Source of the DNA: Adiantum capillus-veneris | Taxonomy: Eukaryota; Streptophyta; Polypodiopsida; Polypodiales; Pteridaceae | NCBI GenBank assembly: GCA_014529385.2 | Contig: CM043971.1 | Span: 85,304,340 to 85,368,339 of the forward strand | Length of the DNA: 64,000 bases | Direction of reading: 5' to 3' | Shown: positions 53,461 through 64,000 of the stretch, in pieces | Layout of the letters: every line of letters starts with the position of its first letter | Numbering within the stretch: the first letter of the stretch is position 1 | Position numbers and translations under genes: made by a program | Notes under the pieces: model-generated | Database searches by the model: none | The model's input: the letters and a program-made list of their open reading frames with translations, nothing else | Told to the model about the DNA's origin: nothing

Positions 53461-54514
53461 GCCCAAATAATGATGCAATAGCCCCAAATCTTTCATCTTG
53501 AAAGTAGCATTCAAATCAGCCTTAAATTCAGTAATATGTCTCTCATTTGGTCCAGTGACCAGCAAATCATCTACATAAAGAACCACAATGAGAAGTACAT
53601 TGCCCTCATGCTTGACATACAATTTGCTTTTTGTTGGACTATTACAAAAGCCTCGTTTGACCAAATGAGTGTTAGCTTGCTCATACCAAGCACGAGGAGA
53701 TTACTTCAACCCATGCAAAGCCTTCTTACATCTGCACACTTTGTCCTCTTGTCCTTTCATGACAAAACCTCAAGGCTGTGTTACATAAACTTCCTCAAAT
53801 ATGTCACCATTTAAGAAAGCAGTAACAATGTTTGATTGATGTACATCCCAACCAAAATGAGCTGCCAATGCACATAGAAAAAAAAAAGTATTCATACAAC
53901 AGGTGGGAGAAAATGTTTCTTCATAATATATGCCTTTTTGTTGTGCATAGACTTTTGCAACAAGTCAATCGTTATGGCGATCAACCTCACCATTTGGCTT
54001 GCATTTCAACTTGTAAACCCGCTTTGTACCAATGGCCTTTTTTCCAAGAGGCAAATCACATAAAGTCCATGTGTCCCTTTCTATAAGTGCATGATTCATA
54101 TTATGATTGCATGGCAGCCATCCAATTTTGAATTTTGTGCTTCATCAAAAGACAGAGGTTTCTCAACATCATGTAAGCTAGACACAACCAAAGCATAACA
54201 ATCTGATGCATAAGATGCATGGCCAGAGCCTGAATGAGTACAACTAGACAAAGGTGCATCCAATTTACTATCAATGTATGCACCAACCATTTTGGCATAC
54301 CTCTAGCATGCTCATTTTTAGCCCTTTCCTCATCAAGTACATCATGTATATCTGCATCAGTAATAGGCTGATTTGTAACATTTTTGGAAACCCCCATATG
54401 CTGTACATTTGACTCATTGGAATTTACATTCGAACTTCCACCACTGAAAAGAGGCAACAAAGTGTCATAAATGTCCTGTGAGCTTATATTACTGTCTCTA
54501 GTACATGATAGCAA
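53455..54514 (-). pseudogene. Copia B reverse transcriptase
   Basis: LYVDDLLVTGPNERHI carries the catalytic YVDD. LKMKDLGLLHHYLGI-type sequence follows (53455-53664). Upstream, broken frames carry the 'KALHGLK' and 'GTKWVYKLK' type motifs (53700-54070), and 54096-54514 is the integrase/reverse-transcriptase linker with ITDADIHDVLDEERAK, matched in copia A. Confidence 0.85.
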
Positions 54515-54517
54515 GGG

Positions 54518-55330
54518 CTAAACAGAATATTCCACAAACACTACATCCCATGAAACCAAAATACGCTTTGTTTGCGGATGATACAACTTGTAACCTTTAC
54601 TTTCAGCACTATAACAAACAAAAATACATTTGGCAGCCTTATCATCCAATTTTCTACGTTGTGTTTGTGGCACAAAATCATATTCCAAATAGTCAAAAAC
54701 ACGCATGTGCTCAATAGAAGGCTTTCTATCATGCCATGCTTCATATGGAGTAATAGACTGCAAAGCTTTTGTAGGACACCTGTTAAGTACATAAGTGGCA
54801 CATATGATGACCTCAAGCCAAAAAGAATGCGGAAAAGCTTGACTTTTGACCATACATCGTGCCATTTTCATAAGTGACGTGTTTTTCCTCTCAGCTACAC
54901 CATTTCGATGAGGTGTATAAGGCACTGTACATTGGTGTTTTATCCCACGACTAGCGAGAAATGCATTAAATTCATGAGACATATACTCCCCCCCTCGATC
55001 GGAACGGAGGGTGCCCATAGTACATTTCGAGCCATTTTCAGCCATAGCCAGAAATTGTTCGAAGCACATAAAAACTTCGAGCTTCATTTTAAGAAAAAAA
55101 TACCCATGCATGGCTGGAGTAATCATCAATGAAAGTCACGAAGTACAAGTAATTGCCCAAGGACGGAGTTTGCATGGGACCACAAACATCACTATGCACA
55201 GGCTGCAACCTACATGAGGCCCTGACTGAACCATCCTTTGGAAATTCTGAACGCTACATTTTACCCAGAATACAGCCTTCACAAACATGTTTGATAGGTG
55301 CTTCACGAGGCGGCAAAGAAGCAACCACTA
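54518..55330 (-). pseudogene. Copia B integrase
   Basis: Frame 54518-55129 (203 codons): GTLRSDRGGEYMSHEFNAF (core Asp), HRNGVAERKNTSLMKMARC (core Glu), RCPTKALQSITPYEAWHDRK and EYDFVPQTQRRKLDDKAAKC. The upstream D of the triad and the pre-integrase region are in 55136-55330 in other frames. Confidence 0.88.
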
Positions 55331-55400
55331 TTAGATTTCTGCAAACGCAGCAAGCTGGAAAAATTCAGATGCCCAAAATGTGCATGCCACAATTTTGCAT

Positions 55401-55868
55401 CTAAAACAGCCCTTGAATCTGCAACTGCATTTGCAAAATTTTGTCCACACTTTTCATACAAAGTGAGCTTATACAGCCCACGGCACAAAGGCCAGATGCA
55501 ACAATTTCATCACCAAAATTGAGATCATGAACTGTACATCTGTTATCCACAAATTTGACTACAAGTCCAAGTCTAGCAAGTGCAGATACAGACAAGAGAT
55601 TCTTCTTGATCCCAGGTACATAAAGTGCATCAACAAGTGTGAAGGAACTGCCATTTGCAGCACTAAGCACAATATTTCCAACTCCTTGAACAAGATAAGA
55701 GGCATTGTTGGTGCAAGTGAGTGAATTCCCATCAGGGATAGATTCAAGAGAGGTGAACAATTCACGATGTGAGGTAATGTGCTTTGTAGCACCACTGTCA
55801 AAATACCATATATGTGAATATGCAGCAACTAACATGCATGGATCATGGAAAAAGGATTGTAAGTACAC
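55401..55868 (-). pseudogene. Copia B protease
   Basis: WYFDSGATKHITSHRELF (D-S-G-A) and FTLVDALYVPGIKKNLLSV, then KLWHAHFGHLNFSSLLRLQ of the pre-integrase region in a neighbouring frame. The frame of 155 codons is open across the protease. Confidence 0.88.
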
Positions 55869-56920
55869 TCTGCACTAAAAGCCCATTTGCATCAGCATCA
55901 GCATCATAGTCTCCTTTCACAAAAGACTCAACAATGGCTGCATGTGTAGGGTAACTAGCATTTGCAATGGAGCCACCCTCTTTCTTCTTTGCCTCTTTGG
56001 CCTTCAACTTAGGACACTGCTTGATCAAGTGATCATTAGCTTTACAATAATGGCAACGCATCTTGTTTTTGCCCTTATCACCAGAATTTCCAGACGAATT
56101 GCTGCCAGCAGAAGCATTAGGAACAGAAGTTTTGCCACTCGCAGTAGAACCATAAGAAGTGGCTGTATTGTTGTCATTACCCTTTCTGTGAGAAGCAATA
56201 AAAGCATGTTCAATTGCACGCTACCTAGTCCTGTTTTTTTGGAAAGTGACTCTTGCAACAGCAATGTGCATAATGCATCAAACTTGACAACTTCAGGATT
56301 TCCTTGGTTCATCAGTCTCGAAGTACTAGCAAAAGTCTGGTATGAATCTGGTAAGGCATCAAGAATAGTCTGCACAAGGGAACTGTCTGAAATGACTTCA
56401 CCTGCAGAAATAGGTTGCTCATTGATATCCTTGAAACCGGCAAGGAAAGTGTCCATATAATCTTCCTCATGCATAATCTTCGATTCCAGCTCTTTACGTA
56501 GCAAAGCAATTTTACCCTCATTGTGACTTGCATAAAGACCTGCTAGAATATCCCAAGTCTGTTTTGCAGATTTCATCGTGAACGAATGTGAGGAGTAATG
56601 GTGTGCTTTATAGACAATGCAATCAACACATGAGCCCGTGCATCCTTTACATCCCAACGAGCTTGTTCTGTCGTAGGCAAAACAACTCTAATAGCAGCAA
56701 TCCTTACAGCAAGACCTGCAACATCCTCAACATCGCCTATATCCTCAGAACCACGACATACATCAATGCCCTGCAAAATATTCTAGACGCCCTTTGACAC
56801 AAGAACATGTTGCATCATATAAGCCCACATAGGGTAATTTTCCCCATCCAGCCTGTCCTCAACAGCAAACATCATGAACACATCTGTGTCGTTGTCAGCA
56901 ATGGTAAATGCTGCACCTGA
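55843..56920 (-). pseudogene. Copia B gag
   Basis: Starts near 56880 with FAVEDRLDGENYPMWAYMM, the copia Gag N-terminus, then a TAG at about 56792, NILQGIDVCRG, ARWDVKDARAHVLIALSI and GLYASHNEGKIALLRKELE (56025-56657). The knuckle CHYCKANDHLIKQC (C-x2-C-x4-H-x4-C) is intact in 55843-56061, in a shifted frame. Confidence 0.87.
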
Positions 56921-57248
56921 TGTGAAAACTGCTCAAAAAGAGGAGAAACGAAGCGAGAACAACACGTTCTATATAGAACAAACCATAGAAGACTGTAAGG
57001 CACTTGTTATGAAAAAATGGCACTGACAAAAATTTTGCACAAAATGACAAAATTGCATGTGCAACCTGCCTGTAGTGGAAACGGAGGTCAAAATAAGCCC
57101 AAATCAAAAATCTGCACACACTAAGCTCTACAAGCAATCTCAAAATATTTGTCGACCTACGAACACTCGCCAAACCTCATTGAAATCGAAGAAAGTGAGA
57201 AGGCGTTTGCTGGAGCAGCTCACGACTAAGCTCGAGAGGACGCAACCT

Positions 57249-57260
57249 GCTCTGATACCA
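57249..57260 (-). promoter_or_regulatory. Copia B primer-binding site
   Basis: The minus strand reads TGGTATCAGAGC, complementary to the 3' end of initiator tRNA-Met, two bases from the LTR end TTCCAACA. Standard for plant copia. Confidence 0.95.
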
Positions 57261-57400
57261 ATTGTTGGAATTAGGGTTGCAGAGAAATGCACACAGCTGA
57301 GAGAAGATGAAGGAAGCTCAAGGCACTCAAAATGAGAGTGTGTTACTTAGTGTGCAATGGAAAGATAGATGGCCCTATAGTGATGGGTGTATATACAATG

Positions 57401-57880
57401 ATGCAGACGCCTTATGGCTGATTTGGGTGTTGGCCAAGACACTACCAATATCATATACACTGATAGTTAGAGTGTGTTGGCAATTGCAAGGAATAGAGAG
57501 ACTCACAGTAGGATAGATCATCTTGGCTTATGTGTCAACATAAGACAACCTTGCAAATATTTGGGCTTACTCTCCTTTGTGGATTGATCATGCACTCAAG
57601 GCAAGGCACTTCCCTACACATTATGTGCCAGCTATTATTCATAGCATCAATCCTAGGAGAGATTTGTTACCATATACATGTGGTAGTGATGTGTGTGACC
57701 TCCGGATATTTTTTTCCCTCGTTAGGAGTTTTTTTTCCCGTGCATTGTATAAATGCCCATCACTCTAGGGCTAACTTATCTTTCAATTGCACACTAAGTA
57801 ATACTACTCTCTATTGTGTGCCCCGAGCTTCTTCATCTTCTCCAAGCTCTATCTATTTCCCTACAACCCTATTTCCAATA
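57401..57880 (+). pseudogene. Copia A RNase H end and 3' LTR
   Basis: DALWLIWVLAKTLP aligns with the copia B RNase H end. The region up to 57664 has diverged copies of the tail and the purine-rich AGGAGAGA. The LTR, 57665-57880, runs TGTTACCATATACATG to about CCTATTTCCAATA, the inverse of the copia B LTR. Confidence 0.82.
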
Positions 57881-58157
57881 GATTTTACCAAGACATCGAA
57901 GGAAGTTTGGGTATCTCTCCATGTAACCTTTGATGGTAATATGAAAAAAATTCTTAAAATGCATCTTTACCCTCCTACTTATCAATGTGTCAATACTCTT
58001 TAAAAAAAATATTAAAAGGTACTTAGTCTTTCGTTCCAACAATTGGCTACTTTAAAGTGTTCTCCAAAGGGTGACGAAAAGGAGGCTGTACTCCTTAGTA
58101 GTCTTGCAAATGAGGATAGGCTTGTCAAAGTCCTCACTACTTCTCAAGATAGGTTAA
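57881..58157 (+). pseudogene. Second copia gag fragment, left part
   Basis: Plus-strand reading near 58060-58150 contains PKGDEKEAVLLSSLANEDRL followed by VKVLTTSQDRL, consistent with a copia Gag region. It is interrupted at TTAA 58154-58157 by the next element and continues at 59481. Confidence 0.45.
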
Positions 58158-59480
58158 CACTAGGTTGGTAACCTAACAGGACATAAAAGTGTCCTTTCAG
58201 TGTTTTGAAAAAAACCTCCAAAACCATAGTAGATCCACTCATTTTGTAAAATCCTTTCATGAGGTTATAGTTCAAGGACTACTACACATGGAAAAAATAA
58301 GAAACTTGTAAAATTTATCATCTTTTGGTCACACCAAGCCTCCAAAGTTGATGGACCAGTGCATTTTCATCAAAACAGTCATTTCTTACGTTCTGTTGCA
58401 TAAAAATAAGATTAGGGATTTTTGTAGGACTTGAGATAAATTCCCTAGTTAACCTCAATGGGTTGGTGATCAGAACATATGATTGATTCTCACTCACTAT
58501 TTTTTGTTTTTCCAAAATAAATAGGTACAAAAAAGTTGAATTTTTACCATTCTGCAAACCTATCATCAAAGTTTCTATAGCCACGCTCAATACAAATATT
58601 ATATGCATGTTTTCTTAGTTCCATATTGTCCTTTATGTTCATAAAGAGCCATGGAGCATGTCAAAAGAATAATACATCTCTTACCAAGGGGAATCTTGGG
58701 GACAAAGATGAAGTGCTAAATACAGCAAACATAAAAAAACAGGGCTCAACATTATGAGTTGTAGAATCCCATAGAAACTATTCAATATCTGGCCAAATTT
58801 GATCCTTATGACTAGATATGGTTACTACCTACAAAATGCATGTAGTTGTCACAAGAAACTAACAATATTGAAAAAGCTATACTTGATATACTAGAATGTT
58901 TTGTTTTCTTCTATAATTGAAAAATCAACCATCATTGTGTACTATGCAAAATAGGGTATTAGGTGCCCCAAAACTCAAGGAATATTAGCTTTATGTTACA
59001 ATATGCGACATAGAAATTCAAAAATGCATTTGGATATCATGAAATCCACCAAAAAAATCATAGAAGAGCTAAAATTGGCTAAAAAACAGGATTTGACAAT
59101 TTTTGTAATTTGGTCATAACTTACAACTTTAATATTTATTTCTCCCTAGAAGCATCAAGACATGTTGAGGACTACTAAAGATAGTTCTCTAGCATTATAG
59201 ACCTCACAAAAATGAATTGTAGAGTGGTATAGTTGCAAAAAGTTGAAAAAAGCCAAAAACAGGACCTGTTTTTTCACAAAGTTTAGGTTGTGAAATGTTG
59301 TGTAAGGACAAGGTTAAAGATGGAATTGATATTCCAAAAAATGTCGAGTTTTTTTCAGCTCACGAGGCAACTTTCTAGATATATAGCACCTCAAAATCCA
59401 TTTTGAAACTCTTGACATAATTCAAGGAAAATGGTCACTTAACAGGACATAAAAGTGTCCCATTACCAACCTAGTGTTAA
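58154..59480. mobile_element. TTAA-flanked CACTAGGTTGGTAA element (1,319 bp core)
   Basis: Core 58158-59476 with inverted ends CACTAGGTTGGTAA / TTACCAACCTAGTG and TTAA on both sides. Inside each end is a hairpin GGACATAAAAGTGTCC (left) and GGACATAAAAGTGTCC followed by CATTACC (right). No transposase; the interior is AT-rich with one small frame. A second left end, TTAACACTAGTTTGGTACC with hairpin GGACACTTTAGTGTCC, is at 63306. Perfect TTAA flanks suggest piggyBac-like mobilisation; the CACTA start alternatively suggests a CACTA element, but that class makes 3-bp duplications and these flanks (TAA/TTA) do not match. Confidence 0.75.
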
Positions 59481-59720
59481 TATGAGGAAATGAGTGGCAT
59501 CCTCATCGAAGCTAATAGATAGGATGCCACTATCCCTGAGCAACATTTCACCACAAAAACCCTCTTAATGAAAGACGTCAAGAAGTGTAATTTTTGCAAG
59601 CGGCTTGGTCACACAATTGACCAGTGTTTCGAAAAATCTAGCCAAGCAACAACAAGAGAAGCAACATGTTGATCATGTAGTTCCAAACAACAAAATGATA
59701 GAGGCTACAAAAGAGGAAAA
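59481..59720 (+). pseudogene. Second copia gag fragment, right part with knuckle
   Basis: Contains CNFCKRLGHTIDQCFEKSSQ (C-x2-C-x4-H-x4-C) near 59590-59640, the Gag knuckle of copia elements. Continues from 57881-58157 once the TTAA element is removed. Confidence 0.6.
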
Positions 59721-60540
59721 ATAGAGTATATAATAGTGACCATTGATCTTCTTAGTGGTGATGAATCTTTAGATTTTTGGAAGCTCATTGTTAAAAATTT
59801 GAAAAACCAGAAGGATCTTTCAGTTTTCCTTGCATTAGCATCTATAACCTAAAAGACCCCCTCTAGTTATTTTTCCCTTTCACATGTTTATATTCATTTA
59901 ATTCTATCTCAAGGGTTTCCACATTTCCATTTCTCTTTATACAAGGTAAGATTATTATTTGCATGGTTTTCTATCAATAACCCTATTTAACCCTCCATTC
60001 TCTGGTTTTATCGGCAAGTCTAGTTTTGAGGGGGCATTGCTCCTTTGGCTTTTTTTTTTTTGGGGGGGAGGGGGGGGAAGTTGGGGACATGTAGGCCTTA
60101 TAATGGTGCTATGTAATTCAATGTCCAAGACATAGACTGGTTACTTTTGAGCCTTGTTTGTAGCTGATCAGGCTCTGCGCCATGTAACACTCTCTTTGAA
60201 CCATGTTGGACAATCACCTTTGAACCTCTCATTTTTTCTTTTCTTGATCTACCTTAGCCATCAATTTTGGTTGTATTTTTCACCTTATCTGAAAGCTCAA
60301 CCACCTATGAGATGAAGGGAAAATTATTATCCTAAAATCGAGGAGTTAGCTCTAAATAAAGTTATCATAGTCTTTCTAGCCTACACAAATCTAGGTAGTG
60401 TAACCCTAAGGCTACCTTATATCCTTGAAACGACTCTCATTGTAAAACCTGGAATCACTCATGCTAAGAGTTTAAGCCTTCATCTATTGTACTCATTTTT
60501 CTTATTCCCATTAATCAATCAAGAGGCATCCGAGTAAAAT
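59721..60540. other. No gene seen
   Basis: AT-rich sequence with a poly-T/poly-G run at about 60048-60078. No coherent reading frame. Confidence 0.6.
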
Positions 60541-61215
60541 GCCCTCAACATGAGCTGTAAAAGCTACCCTATACTAAGTCTCATAACTAGAATTAGCCAC
60601 TATAGGTTGCTTCTTGCTCAACCATGACATGCACCAGCTATCAAGCATGAAACAAAAAACACTAGTAGACACTCATGTGTCAAAGAAAACAAGCCAAATC
60701 GAACTTTGAAATAATCACTTAAATCAAGCGAGAATGATATCCCCTTGGGATAAAACAACACAAGATGTATAGTACCACTCAAGTAGTGTAACATCCACTT
60801 AACTATCAGCAATGCATAGATGTTTGTGGATAGAGAGTACCAACAATGGAGTTTCAAGCATCATCCAAACTAAGCTTCAAAATTGTCTTTGTAGAAGTCA
60901 TAATAGGCTTGGCATTGAACTATATGGCCAAATAACGGTGCAAAATCCCCAAATCTGACATTTTAGAAGAGGCATTCAAATTAGTCTTAAAATGAGTACT
61001 ATGTCTCTTATGTGGTCTAGTGAGCAACATCTCAACCTAGAGAAAAATTATCAAAATTCCATCATCTGTATGCTTGACCTACAAAGCACTTGATCTTAGT
61101 TGGACTATTATGAAAACCATGTAAAGCCAAGGAAGCATATGGATCTTTTCATATAAAGCACATGGAGCTTGATTTAAACCATACAAAGTGTTCTTAAGCA
61201 TGCACACCCAAGAGG
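60541..61215 (-). pseudogene. Copia fragment: RNase H and reverse transcriptase
   Basis: RNase H region with WMLHYLSGTIHLVLFYPKG (60618-60857) and reverse transcriptase piece LKNTLYGLNQAPCALYEKI (61079-61200). More diverged than copia A or B, with gaps and stops. Confidence 0.7.
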
Positions 61216-61221
61216 GAAAAT

Positions 61222-61330
61222 AGGTCACTATAGAAATGGCAAGATGTATGGTCGAAATCCAAGCTTTGCCATATTTGTTTTGGCTTAAGGCTATATTGTG
61301 TACTATGTATGTACAAAACAATTGTCACAC
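61222..61330 (+). pseudogene. Copia integrase scrap in opposite orientation
   Basis: MARCMVEIQALPYLFWLKA matches the integrase segment KMARCMVKSQAFPHSFWLE of copia B, but here on the plus strand, immediately next to the minus-strand reverse-transcriptase fragment. A rearranged junction. Confidence 0.65.
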
Positions 61331-61684
61331 TAGAGCATTGTCATGTTTCTTTTCAACCATAGGGTGAAGGACCAAGAATGCCAAATTAATACCTTCTTAT
61401 TCAATTGGTGTATTTTTGTCATAAAATATAATATCTAACCAACCCAAATGATTTTCTCTTATTAAACTGATCATTTAATGTGGGAGAATAATCGGGAACA
61501 AGGGTTAGAATATAGACATGTGCTTACGCGTCTATCTCAACACGGGGCCAATGGTAAAGGGTCCAAATGAGAATGATCTGTCAAATAGCAAGGTTAGCTA
61601 ATGGAGATTAAAGAACTTAGGGTTAGCTTTATTAAAGAGCTCAACATGAGCTATGCTTGAGGTGGGAACCCGGATCAAGCTTGA

Positions 61685-61830
61685 GGTGCTTGTTGTGCTC
61701 GCTGACTAAGGTGCTTGTTGTGCTTGGTGACTAAGGTGCTTGTCATGCTTATTGACTAAGGTTCTTGAGGTGATTGAGGTGCTTAATGACTAAGGTGCTA
61801 AGGTGTTCCATGGCTAAGGTGCTTGAGGGG
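61685..61830 (+). repeat. Tandem repeat GACTAAGGTGCTTG
   Basis: About six imperfect units of 24-30 bp carrying GCTTGTTGTGCTTGGTGACTAAGGT and shortened variants. Confidence 0.8.
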
Positions 61831-62241
61831 GTAAGGTACTCAAAATTCAATGTATATCCCTACACAAGGGGGGGAGAGCCCTCATTGTAGGGGCTAGAGA
61901 GAGAACACATACACCCTCACACAAGGCATCCTTGGTACAAAGAAAGTAGCAGGGACACTTCTCAACCTCCTCCTCATGTTACCCTCATAGTGTTCCTAAA
62001 GCCTATTGGTTAGCCTCCCAAGGGGTCCAATGATAATTTAGTTGATTTAATTAATTATCTATACATTTATCAAGTCCTGTCTCTCAAAGGGGAAAGGGGG
62101 ACACTTGTCCCAAGGCTACCCTTGTTGCTTTATATGCACTAATCCTATGATTGGCCAAGATTTAGGAGGTCCAATCAAGTGCAAGAAAGTGCTAGAAGAG
62201 GGGGTCAACCAAAGCAAGAAGAGGGCTAGCTTGGGGGTATA

Positions 62242-62243
<2 letters not shown>

Positions 62244-62273
<30 letters not shown>
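62244..62273 (+). repeat. Poly-C tract
   Basis: 30 consecutive C, followed by AAACACACGCACACACGCACTC. Likely length-variable. Confidence 0.97.
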
Positions 62274-62275
<2 letters not shown>

Positions 62276-62974
62276 ACACACGCACACACGCACTCATTGT
62301 GTGTGTTGCAAGTGCAAGAGATCCATCTCCTTCTCCAAGCTAGTAGAGAAGTTGAGAGCCTGCACCACCACTCTTGGCTATGGAATGCAAATCCAACCAA
62401 GAGCCATGCTTCAATGCTTAAGCTTGCCATCTTCTCCATCTTCACTACTATGCTATTATGTATGCTAGCAATAAGAGTGATGATAAGTGAGGAACTATTT
62501 TTTTTTCCTACGAATGTTTCTTCTTCCTCTTTCCTACCCTCATTCTCCGCTAGCTCTCTCCACCTTTGAAGGTGTTTGAGGCCTTGGGACTGATGCTAGG
62601 GATAGTTAATGCTTTTTACAAAGTCTATGTTATGCTCGTGATGCATGAAGGTTTCCATCCTCATTGCATCACCAAGGTTGCAAGGAACACAAAGATTGTA
62701 TTGTACCAAGTCTCTCTTGATGGGAGAATCTATAATACAAAAGCCTATTGGAGGGGGGACCGGTTCCACATAAATTGGGTCCTCAACTATTGTCAAGTTC
62801 TCTAAACTCTCTCTCTTGCAAAAGTATTGTTCATGCCAAGTTAATTAAGTATTATGGTTAAGTTGTTATTGCTAACTAAGATCACCCTCTATGTTCTCAA
62901 AGTAGTCTCACAAAAATTCTCTCTTTAATTCTCCTAATTTTGCTATTCATAAAGTTCATAGGCCTAGTTCGTCT

Positions 62975-63305
62975 CCCTTTTGTTCTCTAGTCCTTTTATT
63001 TCAAAAGAAAGATGGTACATACCGCATGTGTGTGGACTATCGAGCACTAAACCATATCACTATCAAAAACAAATTTCCCATACCTTGGATAGAAGATATA
63101 CTTGATAAGTTGCTATAATTTGACCTTTATGAATATCTAGTCATGCCTTTTCGCTTGACTAATGCACCAACCACATTCAATCATTTAATGGAGAAAATCT
63201 TTAGATCCTCCTAAAAATTCAATGGAGTGTTCTTTGATGATATCATTATCTACTCAAGTCCTTGGAGGAACACAAGCAACATCTCCAACGTGATTTTTCA
63301 ACCTT
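62975..63305 (+). pseudogene. Gypsy reverse transcriptase fragment with internal deletion
   Basis: [38 protein letters not shown], then after a stop YEYLVMPFRLTNAPTTFNHL and FFDDIIIYS. Chromovirus-type Ty3/gypsy reverse transcriptase. About 40 residues between the two blocks, including the usual GYHQI segment, are missing. It is cut at 63306 by the TTAA/CACTAG element. Confidence 0.85.
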
Positions 63306-64000
63306 TAACACTAGTTTGGTACCAAAAAGGACACTTTAGTGTCCTTTTGTCAAGAATTTAAATAAAATGGTACATGAAATTTAGAACACATCTCAAGAAA
63401 TGCTTTTGCAAACTTATAAAATGTTATTCAAAGTACTCATAGAAATTATAATCCCTCACTTTTGATCATAACCTCAATAGTAACTACACTCATAAAAAGA
63501 ACCTACGCAAAATTACAACATTCAATGTTTCATTAAAACTCATACTCTAGCCTAAGAAAAAAATGAGCAGGGCACATGCAATAATCCGTGGTAACTACTT
63601 ATATATGTGTTTGATATTTTTGCAATTGTCATGTAAGAAAAAAATCCTTTGTGACTAGAATTAATTATAGAAAGCCCTGTGGGTCAAATATGCAACATTC
63701 ACAAATTCAACTAACGATCATAGAAAACATTTAGTTCATTATAATTTACAGTTTCTTATGATGCATATATACTAGATCTATTACTCCATTAGATAAGGTG
63801 ATAATTTTTAATGGTTATGCAAGCCACATTTGGTGATTTATGGCATATCCAAAAAACTGCGCATGTTGTAATTATGTTTTTTTATTTATCAAATATAAGC
63901 CTTAAAATAAAGTCCACTTTTGGATTTTTTTGTTCATCTCACTTATTTGTATACAAATGCCTCATATGGAAACAGTTGGGAGATTTATATACACATTTTC
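63306..64000 (+). mobile_element. Second TTAA/CACTAG element, left end, continues past window
   Basis: TTAA then CACTAGTTTGGTACC and the hairpin GGACACTTTAGTGTCC, matching the left end at 58154-58200. The interior is AT-rich without reading frames. It interrupts the gypsy reverse-transcriptase fragment. The right end is outside the window. Confidence 0.65.

Larger units (their letters stand above)
52342..57400 (-). mobile_element. Copia B: Ty1/copia element in opposite orientation, nested in copia A
   Basis: The minus-strand element has a 3' LTR at 52342-52556, an internal region with RNase H, reverse transcriptase, integrase, protease and gag, a primer-binding site at 57249-57260, and the first 138 bp of the 5' LTR at 57263-57400. 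The right part of the 5' LTR is deleted where copia A resumes. Same family as copia A and better preserved, but with stops (for example TAG near 56792). Confidence 0.9.
61440..62860 (-). repeat. Dispersed repeat R1, minus-orientation copy
   Basis: The partner of 46250-47640. Includes the coding-like TIVEDPIYVEPVPPP, CIIDSPIKRDL and RMETFMHHEHN (62596-62796), a GGATTTGCATTCCATA block and a poly-C run at 62244-62273. It also carries a tandem repeat (61685-61830) not seen in the other copy. Confidence 0.65.

Noticed and set aside
58158-59476. Classification as a standard CACTA/EnSpm element
   Set aside because: Not excluded, but the flanking trinucleotides TAA and TTA do not form a direct duplication, whereas TTAA is exact on both sides.
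62105-62569. Pro-rich 154-codon frame
   Set aside because: Poly-C tract read as poly-Pro; part of dispersed repeat R1.
1-64000. tRNA or rRNA genes
   Set aside because: No cloverleaf with A and B boxes and no rRNA-like conserved blocks noticed; the tRNA-like matches are primer-binding sites only.

Overview
This window looks like a repeat-rich intergenic block from a plant with a large genome. Evidence: Ty3/gypsy elements with a second RNase H domain (the plant Tat lineage), a gypsy primer-binding site reading TGGCGCCGTTGCCG, Ty1/copia elements primed by initiator tRNA-Met, a BED-finger hAT transposase, and long GA/GT microsatellites. The species cannot be read from the sequence. I see no intact host gene, rRNA, tRNA or CRISPR array. 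Nearly everything is a transposable element or its debris, inserted one inside another, and most coding regions carry stops or frameshifts. || Layout: (1) 1-27,326 is one minus-strand Ty3/gypsy element (Gypsy-1; 3' end outside the window, 5' LTR at 26,507-27,326). It is interrupted by a palindrome-ended MITE (about 2,625-2,880), a 7,987-bp hAT transposon (3,684-11,670, 8-bp target duplication ACTTGGAG), a second MITE (13,692-14,363, duplication AGGAGAAT) and a complete Tat-type gypsy (Gypsy-2, 16,869-26,129, LTRs about 1.57 kb, duplication GCGT). (2) Gypsy-1 itself sits in a plus-strand gypsy remnant (27,327 to about 28,480). (3) 28,480-36,666 holds a minisatellite, a relic of an unidentified gene, a third MITE copy and microsatellites. 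(4) 36,672-44,132 is Gypsy-3 (duplication AGTGG), whose reverse transcriptase, RNase H and integrase are replaced by non-retroelement sequence. (5) 44,133-48,960 is degraded LTR-like sequence plus a gag remnant. (6) 48,960-57,880 contains two copia copies of one family in opposite orientation, one inside the other. (7) 57,881-64,000 contains copia and gypsy debris and two copies of a small element bounded by TTAA and CACTAG. || The most interesting object is the hAT element. Besides a decayed transposase on the minus strand, it carries on the plus strand a protein kinase preceded by an unrecognised helical domain, and a coiled-coil/RING-H2 protein. Tandem arrays lie near both ends and TATA boxes point inward from both ends. 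The two cargo genes and the transposase each begin with an ATG shortly after a 3' splice-site-like CAG, so transcripts may share 5' leaders. This copy is dead: each of the three genes contains in-frame stops. The arrangement still suggests a cargo-bearing hAT lineage encoding phosphorylation and ubiquitin-ligase-like functions. || Gypsy-2 and Gypsy-3 are related, share an extra open reading frame between the 5' LTR and gag, and use the same unusual primer-binding site (TGGTGCCCCCAC).
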